A stretch of DNA of 64,000 nt from Bacteroidota bacterium (GTDB taxonomy: Bacteria; Bacteroidota; Ignavibacteria; Ignavibacteriales; Ignavibacteriaceae). The stretch is from NCBI GenBank assembly GCA_022564295.1, contig JADFLR010000001.1, positions 186,001 to 250,000 on the forward strand. The letters run 5' to 3'. This document shows positions 35,972 through 44,819 of this stretch, in pieces. A program made the position numbers and the translations under genes. Position 1 is the stretch's first letter. Each line of letters opens with the position of its first letter. The notes under the pieces are model-generated. The model did not search any database, had not been told where the DNA came from, and saw only the letters and a list, made by a program, of their open reading frames with translations.

Positions 35972-37249
35972 CTATATAACTTTCTCAATCTCCTCAATTA
36001 TTTTGTCAGTAGCCCCTATACTTTCCTGAACATATTCCATTGAAATTTTCCCCCTGGTTTCTCTTAGTTTCTTATCACTGAAGAGTGAACGCATTCTTCT
36101 GTATGCTTCACGTTTTCCCCTCACCATCAAACCACCGCCTCTTTTTTGCAGCTCTTTTGCTTCCTGCGAGTTGTTGATCTTCGGACCAAACATTACAGGT
36201 ATTCCATATACAGCAGCCTCCAAAACATTATGAATGTTCTGTTTAAAACTTCCGCCAACAAAAGCAACATCTGCATAAGTGTAAAGTGTAAGTAAAATAC
36301 CAATCGAATCAATAATAATAACTCTCTCATCAGTATAACTATTTAAATGCGAGAACCGTATTGTTTTAAGTATGCCAGCAAACTCATTTTCAATTTTTTC
36401 AAGATGGAGCAAAGTTGGTTCGTGCGGGGCAATAATTAGTATCACATCTTTTTCGTACTTTGTAAGTTTTATAAATGCAGGAAGAATAACTTCTTCATCC
36501 TGTTCCCAGGTGCTGCCGGCAACAAGTATTTTTTTCCCTTTTAGTATTGATTGTTGGATCAGTTTCTTATTTATGGCGATAACGCTTTTTTGGTATACTC
36601 TGTCGAATCGAGTATCGCCAACCACTTTAACTTGCTCATCTTTGCAATTAAAAATTTTAAAAGCTTCTGCATCAGATTCTGATACAGTAAGAATTTTTGA
36701 AATATCCCCGAAAAGTACTTTGTGAAAAGATCTGCTAATTAGTAATGCACGAAATGAACTCTTTTTCATTGTTGCATCTACAAGAAAAGAGGGGATATTT
36801 TCCTGTTTAAGTTTCCATATCATATTCGGCCAAATATCGTAACGCATCATTATAAAGAGATCAGGTTGAACAATTCTAATAAACTTATCTGCTTTGGTTT
36901 TTGTATCAAAAGGAAGATACGATATCATATCGGCGTAGGGATACTTTAGGGAATTTTCATATCCGGAAGGTGAGAAAAAAGTTATAACTATGTTAAATTT
37001 TTTATCAACCTTTAATTTCTTAATAATAGGTTTTGCCTGTTCAAATTCGCCTAAAGATGACGAGTGGAACCAAATAGTTTTTTTTGACCGATCCAATCTG
37101 TGACTATTAATAATAAGTTCTTCGAATATTCTTTTTCTTCCTTTTATTCCCCGTCTTATTTTATGACTGAATAAACTGCCGACTCTTATCAAAATGTATA
37201 AGAGAGGCAGAATGAACAAATTATATATGAGAAACCAAAAACGTTTCAT
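35972..37249 (-). CDS. waaA: 3-deoxy-D-manno-octulosonic acid (KDO) transferase
   Basis: Inner-membrane GT30 enzyme that adds KDO to lipid IVA, the first step of LPS inner-core assembly. The 425-residue protein has an N-terminal membrane anchor (FWFLIYNLFILPLLYIL), WFHSSSLGEFEQAKP with the catalytic Glu, AGSTWEQDEEVILPAF, and the GT-B C-terminal block FVGGSFKQNIHNVLEAAVYG. ATG 37249 is preferred; it overlaps the stop of the upstream GT9 gene by four bases. A start at 37309 would add 20 residues that lie within that gene. Confidence 0.95.
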   Translation of the reverse strand: MKRFWFLIYNLFILPLLYILIRVGSLFSHKIRRGIKGRKRIFEELIINSHRLDRSKKTIWFHSSSLGEFEQAKPIIKKLKVDKKFNIVITFFSPSGYENSLKYPYADMISYLPFDTKTKADKFIRIVQPDLFIMMRYDIWPNMIWKLKQENIPSFLVDATMKKSSFRALLISRSFHKVLFGDISKILTVSESDAEAFKIFNCKDEQVKVVGDTRFDRVYQKSVIAINKKLIQQSILKGKKILVAGSTWEQDEEVILPAFIKLTKYEKDVILIIAPHEPTLLHLEKIENEFAGILKTIRFSHLNSYTDERVIIIDSIGILLTLYTYADVAFVGGSFKQNIHNVLEAAVYGIPVMFGPKINNSQEAKELQKRGGGLMVRGKREAYRRMRSLFSDKKLRETRGKISMEYVQESIGATDKIIEEIEKVI

Positions 37250-38238
37250 TGATTTAAAAGTAAACTTATTTTTTCGAATGCTGATTGCGGTGTGATTTCT
37301 TTCATACATTTAAAGTGCTTCTCAGGGCAACTATCTCTTCCAGTATGTGTGCAAGGTCTGCAAGATAAAGAATTGTTTTCTAAGATAAGATTATTGGAAT
37401 TGTATGGAGTAAAGCCGAACTCCTTAACCGTTGAACCAAAGAATGCTATCACCGGAACATTTACTGCAGTAGCTGTGTGCATTAAGCCGGAATCGTTGCA
37501 ATAAATTACTTTGCAGCACTTCATATCGGCTGCAGTTTGGAGTATGTTATTATCATTACATAAATTGATTACTGATGATAGCTTTGAAGATATTCGTTCA
37601 CATACTTTAATATCATCTTTTCCTCCGAACAACACAATGTTAAATCCGTTTTTATTCAGAAGATTACCAAGCCGAATAAAATATTCTTCGGGCCACATTT
37701 TTGTAAAATGTTTTGATCCGGGACAAATTCCAATCAGGTTCTCAACATCATTTAAAACGGGATTTTGAATTTTATCCGTAATTAGTTGAAGACTTTTATC
37801 ATCGAGCTGAAAATTTTTTAATGTTGAAGCGTATCTGACTGCTATTTGTTTTGCATTTTTTAGTTTATTTATATTAAAATGCACTAATAGAAACTTATTA
37901 ATATTATTTTTCTTAAATCTGATTACAGAACTACTGTAATATTTTAGCAATAACAATGATCGTAAATTATTTTGGAGATCAATTATTAAATCATAATTAT
38001 TTTCACAAATCTTATTTTTAAGAATTTTTAGTTTCTCGTCATCATTGTTGTATATGAGAATATTTCGAAGATGAGGGTTCAGTAATAATAAATCTTTATA
38101 TTCTTCTCGCACAACAAAATCCATTTTAGTTTTTGGAAATCTTATTTTAATTGATCTGATAAGCGGAGTTGATAGTAATATATCGCCTAAAGAACTGAGG
38201 CGAACAATAAGTAATTTATTTACTTTTTCTAATTGCAT
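37246..38238 (-). CDS. Glycosyltransferase family 9 (heptosyltransferase-like)
   Basis: A 330-residue GT9 enzyme. The N-terminus (LLIVRLSSLGDILLSTPLIRSIK) and the C-terminal half (IGICPGSKHFTKMWPEEYF, YCNDSGLMHTATAVNVPVIAFFGST, CPEKHFKCM) are typical of LPS core heptosyltransferases. It is transcribed just before waaA with an ATGA overlap, so the pair most likely builds the LPS inner core. It differs from the GT9 protein at 3328 in length and in its cysteine cluster. The sugar donor is not settled. Confidence 0.9.
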   Translation of the reverse strand: MQLEKVNKLLIVRLSSLGDILLSTPLIRSIKIRFPKTKMDFVVREEYKDLLLLNPHLRNILIYNNDDEKLKILKNKICENNYDLIIDLQNNLRSLLLLKYYSSSVIRFKKNNINKFLLVHFNINKLKNAKQIAVRYASTLKNFQLDDKSLQLITDKIQNPVLNDVENLIGICPGSKHFTKMWPEEYFIRLGNLLNKNGFNIVLFGGKDDIKVCERISSKLSSVINLCNDNNILQTAADMKCCKVIYCNDSGLMHTATAVNVPVIAFFGSTVKEFGFTPYNSNNLILENNSLSCRPCTHTGRDSCPEKHFKCMKEITPQSAFEKISLLLNQ

Positions 38239-38362
38239 TAAATTATAATAATAGTTTAATAGATCGACTTAAATTTAAATAAATATATTTACCCGCTCCA
38301 AATCAATTTGATGTTTGGTATTAACATTTTATTTTTAGGGCAATAATTATTTAGGACATTAT

Positions 38363-38626
38363 ATGAGCACATTACCAGCTCCAAATACGAGAAAATTTCC
38401 CGAATCATCACAGGAAAAAAAGGCTTATAATTTAGTTGAACAATTTGCAGAATATTTGCCGATTGCGAATGATAGAAATCGATTGGGTTTCGGACTTTAT
38501 AAGTACTTAGAGGGAGAAGGTGATCCGCCCGAGGTGCTTCTCAGAAGTTCGAAATTGAAAATTGAGGGAATAACTATTGATGAGTTTGCTAAAAGGTTAG
38601 GTTCCAAGTTAGAAAAATTAATATAG
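38363..38626 (+). CDS. Small hypothetical protein, 87 aa
   Basis: An 87-residue acidic and basic protein with no signal peptide, membrane segment or motif I recognise. It begins MSTLPAPNTRKFPESSQEKK and the C-terminal half forms amphipathic helices (LKIEGITIDEFAKRLGSKL). It has an ATG start and its own 125-base upstream gap facing the divergent GT9 gene. It lies alone between minus-strand genes, which supports a real gene more than chance. Function not known. Confidence 0.55.
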   Translation: MSTLPAPNTRKFPESSQEKKAYNLVEQFAEYLPIANDRNRLGFGLYKYLEGEGDPPEVLLRSSKLKIEGITIDEFAKRLGSKLEKLI

Positions 38627-38736
38627 TTTATTAGTGTTTCTTAACTTGGTCGCCGATCATTCGGGAAGCAAGCTCAGGGTTTCATTGTTGGCTTATTAGA
38701 AGTATCTTTTAAGTAAATAAGAATTGATCGAAGAAT

Positions 38737-39762
38737 TTATTTTCTAGCTTTCACTTCTACTTCAGCCATAAATTTTTCAACCATCTTTACATCTTCTTCA
38801 CTTCCAATAAAAATAGGTACTCGTTGATGCAAATTTTCCGGTTGGATATCAAGCATTCTCTGCTTTCCATTCGTTGCACGTCCTCCTGCCTGTTCAATTA
38901 TAAAAGCCATAGGATTACATTCATACATCAATCTCAGCTTTCCATTCGGATTTCTCGAATCAGCTGGATACATAAATATACCGCCGTAGAGCAAATTACG
39001 GTGTATATCCGCAACCATCGAACCAATATAACGTGATGAGTATGGGCGGTTGGTGGCTTTATCTTCATCTTGTAAATACTTAATATATTTTTTTAATCCC
39101 GGATGCCAGTAAAGATAATTACCTTCGTTGATGCTATAGATCTTAGCTTTTTTGGGAGTTTGAATATTTTTGTGTGATAGAATAAACTCACCAAATGCAG
39201 GATCCAGTGTAAATCCGTGCACACCACTACCGGCAGTATAAACAAGCACTGTACTTGAACCGTATAAAATATAGCCGGCAGCAACCTGATTATGACCCGG
39301 CTGCAGACAATCTTCCGTCGTTCCCGGTTGGTTATCGGGTGAAATCCTTCTGTAAATGGAAAAGATTGTTCCTATACTAACGTTTGCATCGATGTTTGAT
39401 GAACCGTCAAGTGGATCGAATATGAGAACATATTTGCCGACATGAAAATGCGGCGGGATATGAATTATATCTTCCTCTTCTTCCGAAGCCATTGCGCAAA
39501 GATGTCCACCGTGGTCCATAGCTCTTATCATCATATCGTGAGCATACATATCAAGTTTTTTTACCTGTTCGCCATGAACGTTGTTATCTCCGGTAAAACC
39601 GAGAATGTCAACAAGTCCTGCTTTGTTTACCTCCAAAGAAATAACCTTTGCAGCTAATGAAAGATCGTGCAGAAGACTAGAAAGTTCCCCGGTTGCTTCG
39701 GGATGTTTTCTTTCCTGTTCAATAATATGACGTGCTAATGTTTGAAAATTCATATTAGCCAT
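38737..39762 (-). CDS. fbp: Fructose-1,6-bisphosphatase class I
   Basis: Gluconeogenic enzyme that hydrolyses fructose-1,6-bisphosphate. The 341 residues include the metal-binding motif [19 protein letters not shown] (about residues 114-132), an EEEED acidic patch before it, and the substrate site [20 protein letters not shown] with [13 protein letters not shown]. Length is normal. It is the last gene of a minus-strand run, 29 bases after the second ABC exporter gene. Confidence 0.97.
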   Translation of the reverse strand: MANMNFQTLARHIIEQERKHPEATGELSSLLHDLSLAAKVISLEVNKAGLVDILGFTGDNNVHGEQVKKLDMYAHDMMIRAMDHGGHLCAMASEEEEDIIHIPPHFHVGKYVLIFDPLDGSSNIDANVSIGTIFSIYRRISPDNQPGTTEDCLQPGHNQVAAGYILYGSSTVLVYTAGSGVHGFTLDPAFGEFILSHKNIQTPKKAKIYSINEGNYLYWHPGLKKYIKYLQDEDKATNRPYSSRYIGSMVADIHRNLLYGGIFMYPADSRNPNGKLRLMYECNPMAFIIEQAGGRATNGKQRMLDIQPENLHQRVPIFIGSEEDVKMVEKFMAEVEVKARK

Positions 39763-39791
39763 TTTTCACACTCTCTTATATTAATAGATTC

Positions 39792-41585
39792 TCAGGAAAC
39801 GGCGACCTCCTGATCTTTATATTGCAATTGATATAATTTGTAATAAATACCGCGTTTTGCGAGCAGCTCCTGATGATTGCCTGATTCCCGGATCTCGCCT
39901 TTATGTAAAACAATAATTTTATCAGCATTTTGAATTGTTGATAACCTGTGAGCAATAACAATTGCAGTTCTTCCGACCAACAGTTTTTCAATAGCTTTTT
40001 GAATAAGCTGTTCTGTTTCTGTATCAACACTCGATGTTGCTTCGTCCAAAATTAATATTTGCGGATCGTAAGCTAATGCACGTGCAAAGGATATAAGCTG
40101 CTTTTGTCCGACACTTAACGTAGCTCCTCTTTCTTTTACTTCCTCATCATATTTAGCGGGAAGATTTTTAACAAATTCATCGGCACCAACAATTTTTGCG
40201 GCTTCTATTACCTTTTCGCGGGATATTTCTTCTTTATCCAGATTTATATTTGATTCAATATTACCGGAAAAAAGAAAAACATCCTGAAGCACAATCGAAA
40301 TATGCTTTCTTAATTCTTTTTTATCAACCTTCTCAATATCTATGCCATCAACAAGTATATTCCCTTTATTAATATCATAAAACCTTGTAAGAATATTAAT
40401 AATGCTCGTCTTACCCGCTCCTGTGTGACCTACAATAGCAATTGTTTCTCCGGGATTAATAGAAAAAGAGATATCTTTTAATACGTAATCATCATCGTTA
40501 TATGCAAACCAAACATCTTTAAATTCTATGCTGCCTTTTACTTTACCAAGATTTACAGGCTTATCCGGATTTTTAATAAATGTTTCATTATCCAAAAGTT
40601 TAAAAATCCTTTCAGAAGAAGCCATGGCAGTTTGCATTATATTATACTTTTCTGAAAGATCTCTGATTGGGCGGAAAAACATTTCGGTGTATTGTATAAA
40701 AGCAAAGAGTACGCCGATTGTAAGTGATCCCTGGATTATTTCACCACCACCGTACCATATTATCATTCCAACAGCAACAGCACTTAAAATTTCAACACTC
40801 GGGTAAAAAATTGCATAATAAAAAATTGAATTGATGTTGGCTGTACGATAATCGTTATTAATGCTTGAAAACTTTTTTAATTCATCTTTCTCTTTATGAA
40901 AAATATGTACGGCGCTCATTCCTGTTACATGCTCCTGCATGTAAGAGTTTAATCTTGCAAGATGAAGACGTACATCTCTGTAGCTTTCACGCACTTTTCT
41001 TCTAAATAAAAATGTTCCGTAGATCAATACAGGTAAAACGGATAATGTAACAAGAGAAAGCTTAACATCCATGAAAAACATAAATGCAAGAATCCAGATG
41101 ATGATAAAAATATCACTGAAAACCATAACAATACCCGAAGAAAAAAGTTCACCTAACGCTTCAACATCATTCGTTGCGCGGGTGACAATTCTTCCAATCG
41201 GTGTTCTATCAAAAAATTTAAGGGCTAACTTTTGTATGTGGTTAAATATTTGAGTGCGTAAATCATAAAGTGTTCGCTGACCAAGGTATTGTGTGTAGTA
41301 AGTTAAAAAATATTGTATAACTGCTTGCAGTAAAAGTGATGCAAAAAGAGCCAAACCGATGTACAACAATCCGGTATAATCTGAATTAACAATGTAATCA
41401 TCAACGGCTATTTTTGTTAGGTATGGTCTTACAGGACCTAAAGCCGCAACAATTATATTTAGCAAGATGGCGAAGATAACATATTTTTTATATGGTTTTA
41501 TATAACCGAGCAAACGCTTCATAAGTTTTGAATCGTATGCTTTGCCGAGAATTTCTTCTTCGCTTTTATAATCGTTGCTGCTCAT
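39792..41585 (-). CDS. ABC exporter half-transporter, second subunit (MsbA/MDR type)
   Basis: A 597-residue protein with a six-helix transmembrane domain (residues 30-330) fused to an ATPase domain. Walker A GHTGAGKTS, signature LSVGQKQLISFARAL, Walker B LILDEATSSVDTETEQ and H-loop IAHRLST are present. The signature has Val instead of the second Gly (LSVGQ for LSGGQ), whereas the catalytic Glu is intact. This is what is expected for the subunit opposite the degenerate site in a heterodimeric exporter such as TM288. It starts two bases after its partner gene. Confidence 0.92.
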   Translation of the reverse strand: MSSNDYKSEEEILGKAYDSKLMKRLLGYIKPYKKYVIFAILLNIIVAALGPVRPYLTKIAVDDYIVNSDYTGLLYIGLALFASLLLQAVIQYFLTYYTQYLGQRTLYDLRTQIFNHIQKLALKFFDRTPIGRIVTRATNDVEALGELFSSGIVMVFSDIFIIIWILAFMFFMDVKLSLVTLSVLPVLIYGTFLFRRKVRESYRDVRLHLARLNSYMQEHVTGMSAVHIFHKEKDELKKFSSINNDYRTANINSIFYYAIFYPSVEILSAVAVGMIIWYGGGEIIQGSLTIGVLFAFIQYTEMFFRPIRDLSEKYNIMQTAMASSERIFKLLDNETFIKNPDKPVNLGKVKGSIEFKDVWFAYNDDDYVLKDISFSINPGETIAIVGHTGAGKTSIINILTRFYDINKGNILVDGIDIEKVDKKELRKHISIVLQDVFLFSGNIESNINLDKEEISREKVIEAAKIVGADEFVKNLPAKYDEEVKERGATLSVGQKQLISFARALAYDPQILILDEATSSVDTETEQLIQKAIEKLLVGRTAIVIAHRLSTIQNADKIIVLHKGEIRESGNHQELLAKRGIYYKLYQLQYKDQEVAVS

Positions 41586-41587
41586 AT

Positions 41588-43336
41588 CTAATTAAGTTCG
41601 GTTAATTCTTTCTCCAGCATCTGTTTAAAATGCAGGTCTGCATAAATTCCATCTAAGGCAATAAGTTCATCGTGAGTTCCCTGTTCGGCAATTTTCCCTT
41701 CATCGAGAACAATAATGTTATCGGCATCTTTTACTGTTGAGATGCGGTGACTGATGATAATACTTGTTTTGCCATTCAGGAATTCCTTTAAATTTTTAAG
41801 TATCTCTTCTTCAGTGTGTGTATCTATTGCAGAGAATGAATCATCAAGGATAAGTATTTGCGGATCGATAGCAAGTGCACGCGCTAAAGAACAGCGCTGC
41901 TTTTGACCACCGGAAAAAGTTATTCCTCTTTCGCCAACAACCGTTTCGTATTTATGTGGGAACTGTTCAACATCGTTATCAAAATTTGCAATTTCTGAAA
42001 CTTTTTTTACACGCTTTTCATCAATCTCTTTTAATCCATAGCTTATATTGTTAGTAACAGAATCGGAAAATAAGAATGGTTCCTGCTGAACCATACCAAT
42101 ATTTGTTCTCAACGTACCAAGGGGAATGGTTTTAACATTATAACCGTCAATTAAAACTTCGCCTTCAGTGCAATCATATAAACGTGGAATGAGATTTATT
42201 AAGGAAGTTTTGCCCGAACCTGTGTAACCCATAATTGCAAGGGATGAGCCACTGGGAATTTTTAGATTAAAATCTTTTATTATTTCAGGAAGATGTTCAT
42301 TGTATCTGAAAGAAACATTTTTGAATTCAATATTTCCTTTTAATTTGGAAATTGCATGATCACTGATTTCAGTGTCTTCAATTTCGTAAGGTTTGGCTAA
42401 AATAATATTTATTCTTTTCATACTTGCTTCGGCTTGCTGCACTATATTAATTACCCATCCAACAGCAATCATCGGCCAAATAAGAATTCCAAGGTAAACG
42501 ATGAAAGCAGTCATCTCACCAAGATTCATTTCGCCGTCTATAACTTTTATTCCTCCAAACCAAATTACGATAATGATTGATATTCCTGTTATGAGGAATA
42601 AAATAGGCATAATCAAGGCTTGCACACGAACCAAGCTCATCTTTTTATTAAGATAATCTTTACTATTCTCAGCATATTTTTCACTTTCGCTTTCCTCTCT
42701 TACATAAGCTTTAATAACCCTTATGCCCGAAAAGTTCTCTTGAACAATTGTAGTTAATTCAGAAAACTTTTCCTGGATAAGAGTAAATCTTTGGTGAATC
42801 TTTTTACCGAGTATAAAAACGACTATTGAAAGAAAAGGCAGCGGCAGTAAAGCAAAAATGGTTAGCTCAACATTCAACAAAATCATTATCGTTAAAACTA
42901 TCATCAGCCGGATAAAGGTATCGGTTGAATACATCACCGCCGGACCGAGAAACATTCTTACAGCGTTAATATCGTTCGTTGCATGTGCCATAATATTTCC
43001 GGTAGAAGTATTTTGGAAGTAACGTAACGGAAGTTTTTGAATGTGTGCCCAGAAATCTTTTCTCAAATCGAATTCGATTTCTCTTGACACAACAATTATT
43101 GTTTCACGAATTAAAAATCTGAAAAAACCGGCAAACAAAGATGCGCCGACGATCATCAACCCGTATTTGAGTAATACTCCTTCGCTTGTATTTTGCTGCA
43201 AAGCATTAATTGAATCTTTCAAGAGAAGCGGCACATATACGGATCCGGCATTCGAAAGAAGAATAAAAATAAAACCAAGAAACAGTTTCTTTTTATAACG
43301 GGTAAAATATTTTTTTAGTGTGTAGAGGTTTCTCAT
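41588..43336 (-). CDS. ABC exporter half-transporter, first subunit with degenerate Walker B
   Basis: A 582-residue half-transporter of the same layout as its downstream partner. Walker A is GYTGSGKTS and the signature FSGGQKQRCSLARAL is canonical, but the Walker B reads LILDDSFSAIDTHTE, with Asp in place of the catalytic Glu. Together with the altered signature of the next gene this marks a heterodimeric exporter with one non-hydrolysing site (TM287/288, BmrCD class). Such pairs move drugs or lipids; the substrate here is unknown. The gap to its partner is two bases. Confidence 0.92.
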   Translation of the reverse strand: MRNLYTLKKYFTRYKKKLFLGFIFILLSNAGSVYVPLLLKDSINALQQNTSEGVLLKYGLMIVGASLFAGFFRFLIRETIIVVSREIEFDLRKDFWAHIQKLPLRYFQNTSTGNIMAHATNDINAVRMFLGPAVMYSTDTFIRLMIVLTIMILLNVELTIFALLPLPFLSIVVFILGKKIHQRFTLIQEKFSELTTIVQENFSGIRVIKAYVREESESEKYAENSKDYLNKKMSLVRVQALIMPILFLITGISIIIVIWFGGIKVIDGEMNLGEMTAFIVYLGILIWPMIAVGWVINIVQQAEASMKRINIILAKPYEIEDTEISDHAISKLKGNIEFKNVSFRYNEHLPEIIKDFNLKIPSGSSLAIMGYTGSGKTSLINLIPRLYDCTEGEVLIDGYNVKTIPLGTLRTNIGMVQQEPFLFSDSVTNNISYGLKEIDEKRVKKVSEIANFDNDVEQFPHKYETVVGERGITFSGGQKQRCSLARALAIDPQILILDDSFSAIDTHTEEEILKNLKEFLNGKTSIIISHRISTVKDADNIIVLDEGKIAEQGTHDELIALDGIYADLHFKQMLEKELTELN

Positions 43337-43439
43337 ATATATGTTGTAACATTAAACTTAACAATAATCTTTTACTATTGAAAAATTTATCCAATAGAAT
43401 GTGATAAAGGATAAGATTCTTTACAGGAATGGAAGATTA

Positions 43440-44717
43440 TTAATCGATTATACTGAATCCGGTGTATTTCCGAAGCACTTCGGGAACTTCTATGGTTCCT
43501 TTAGTTGTTTGATAGTTTTCCAATAATGAGACCATTAACCTGCTTGTTGCCAATCCGGAACCGTTTAAAGTGTGAACAAATTCAGGTTTCTTTTGCGACT
43601 CTCTTCTGAATTTAATGCTCGCACGCCTCGCCTGAAAATCCTCAAAGTTACTGCAAGATGATGCTTCGAGCCATTTGTTTTCTGCGGGAGACCACGTTTC
43701 AATATCGTAACATTTTGATGCTGAAAAACTAAGATCGCCTGTGCAAAGCAAAACTATTCTGTATGGGATCTTTAATGCTTTTAATATGTCTTCAGCATCA
43801 CTCACTATATTTTCTAATTCATCATAAGATGTTTCGGGCTTAACTAACTTAACCATTTCGACTTTGTTGAATTGATGAACACGTAAAAATCCCTTTGCTT
43901 CTTTACCATAAGAACCTGCTTCTCTTCTGAAACATGCTGAATAACCCACATAACTTTTTGGCAGATCATTTTCATTTAAAATTTCTTTTCGGTGAAGATT
44001 TGTTATCGGAACTTCGGCAGTTGGTATTGGGTAGAGATCATCCTTTTCAATGTAGTACATATCTTCAGCCATTTTAGGAAGCTGACCTGTGCCTTTCATG
44101 GATTCACGGTTTACGAGAAACGGTGGTAGAACTTCCGTATAACTGTGTTCGTTTAGATGGAAGTCGAGCATAAAGTTTATTAAAGCTCTTTCAAGTGTAG
44201 CACCTTTTGCCATGTAAACCGGAAAACCCGAACCTGAAATTTTAGCTCCGCGCTCAAAATCGAGTATGTTAAGTTTTTTACCAAGCTCAACGTGATCCAA
44301 AAATTTTTTATCGCTTTCAAGTGAAAACCCTTCCGGTAACCACTCACGAACAACAACATTTTCTTCAGCATTTTTTCCAACCGGAACAGATTCGTGCGGT
44401 AAGTTTGGGATGAGCATTAACATATCATTCAGTTTATCTTCGATGTCGCGCAATTTTGTATCAAACCCGTTAATTTGGTTTGATACCTCTTTCATTTCTG
44501 CAAGAACTGCTGTTGTATCTTCTCCGGCTTTTTTCATTTTTGGTATTTGTGAAGACACACTGTTCTTAATTGCTTTAAGTTTTTCAACCTGAACAATAAT
44601 TTCGCGTCTTTCCTCATCAAGTTGAAGAACTTCATCAATCCTGTTTTTTTCGTTTTTAGCTTCAATGCCTTTTTTAACTTTATCGGGATTTTCTCGTATG
44701 TATTTTATATCTAACAT
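43440..44717 (-). CDS. serS: Seryl-tRNA synthetase
   Basis: Class II synthetase that charges tRNA-Ser and tRNA-Sec with serine. The 425 residues have the N-terminal coiled-coil arm (about residues 28-100), the motif 2 region [31 protein letters not shown] (about 262-292) and motif 3 [18 protein letters not shown]. The start is ATG 44717 giving [17 protein letters not shown], the classic serS N-terminus. It is followed by the ABC exporter genes in the same direction after 103 bases. Confidence 0.98.
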   Translation of the reverse strand: MLDIKYIRENPDKVKKGIEAKNEKNRIDEVLQLDEERREIIVQVEKLKAIKNSVSSQIPKMKKAGEDTTAVLAEMKEVSNQINGFDTKLRDIEDKLNDMLMLIPNLPHESVPVGKNAEENVVVREWLPEGFSLESDKKFLDHVELGKKLNILDFERGAKISGSGFPVYMAKGATLERALINFMLDFHLNEHSYTEVLPPFLVNRESMKGTGQLPKMAEDMYYIEKDDLYPIPTAEVPITNLHRKEILNENDLPKSYVGYSACFRREAGSYGKEAKGFLRVHQFNKVEMVKLVKPETSYDELENIVSDAEDILKALKIPYRIVLLCTGDLSFSASKCYDIETWSPAENKWLEASSCSNFEDFQARRASIKFRRESQKKPEFVHTLNGSGLATSRLMVSLLENYQTTKGTIEVPEVLRKYTGFSIID

Positions 44718-44774
44718 TCTCTAAACTTTGTATATTTTGGAAAAGGATACAACACTTTTGACACAAATTGAATT

Positions 44775-44813
44775 GATCTGCGCTGATCTGTTTAATCTGC
44801 GTCATCTGCGTTC
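44775..44813. repeat. Short direct repeats of ATCTG(CG)
   Basis: Four copies of ATCTG or ATCTGCG occur in 39 bases between serS and leuS. It resembles a dispersed repeat seen in other Bacteroidota-group genomes. No function can be read from it. Confidence 0.4.
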
Positions 44814-44819
44814 TATTAA

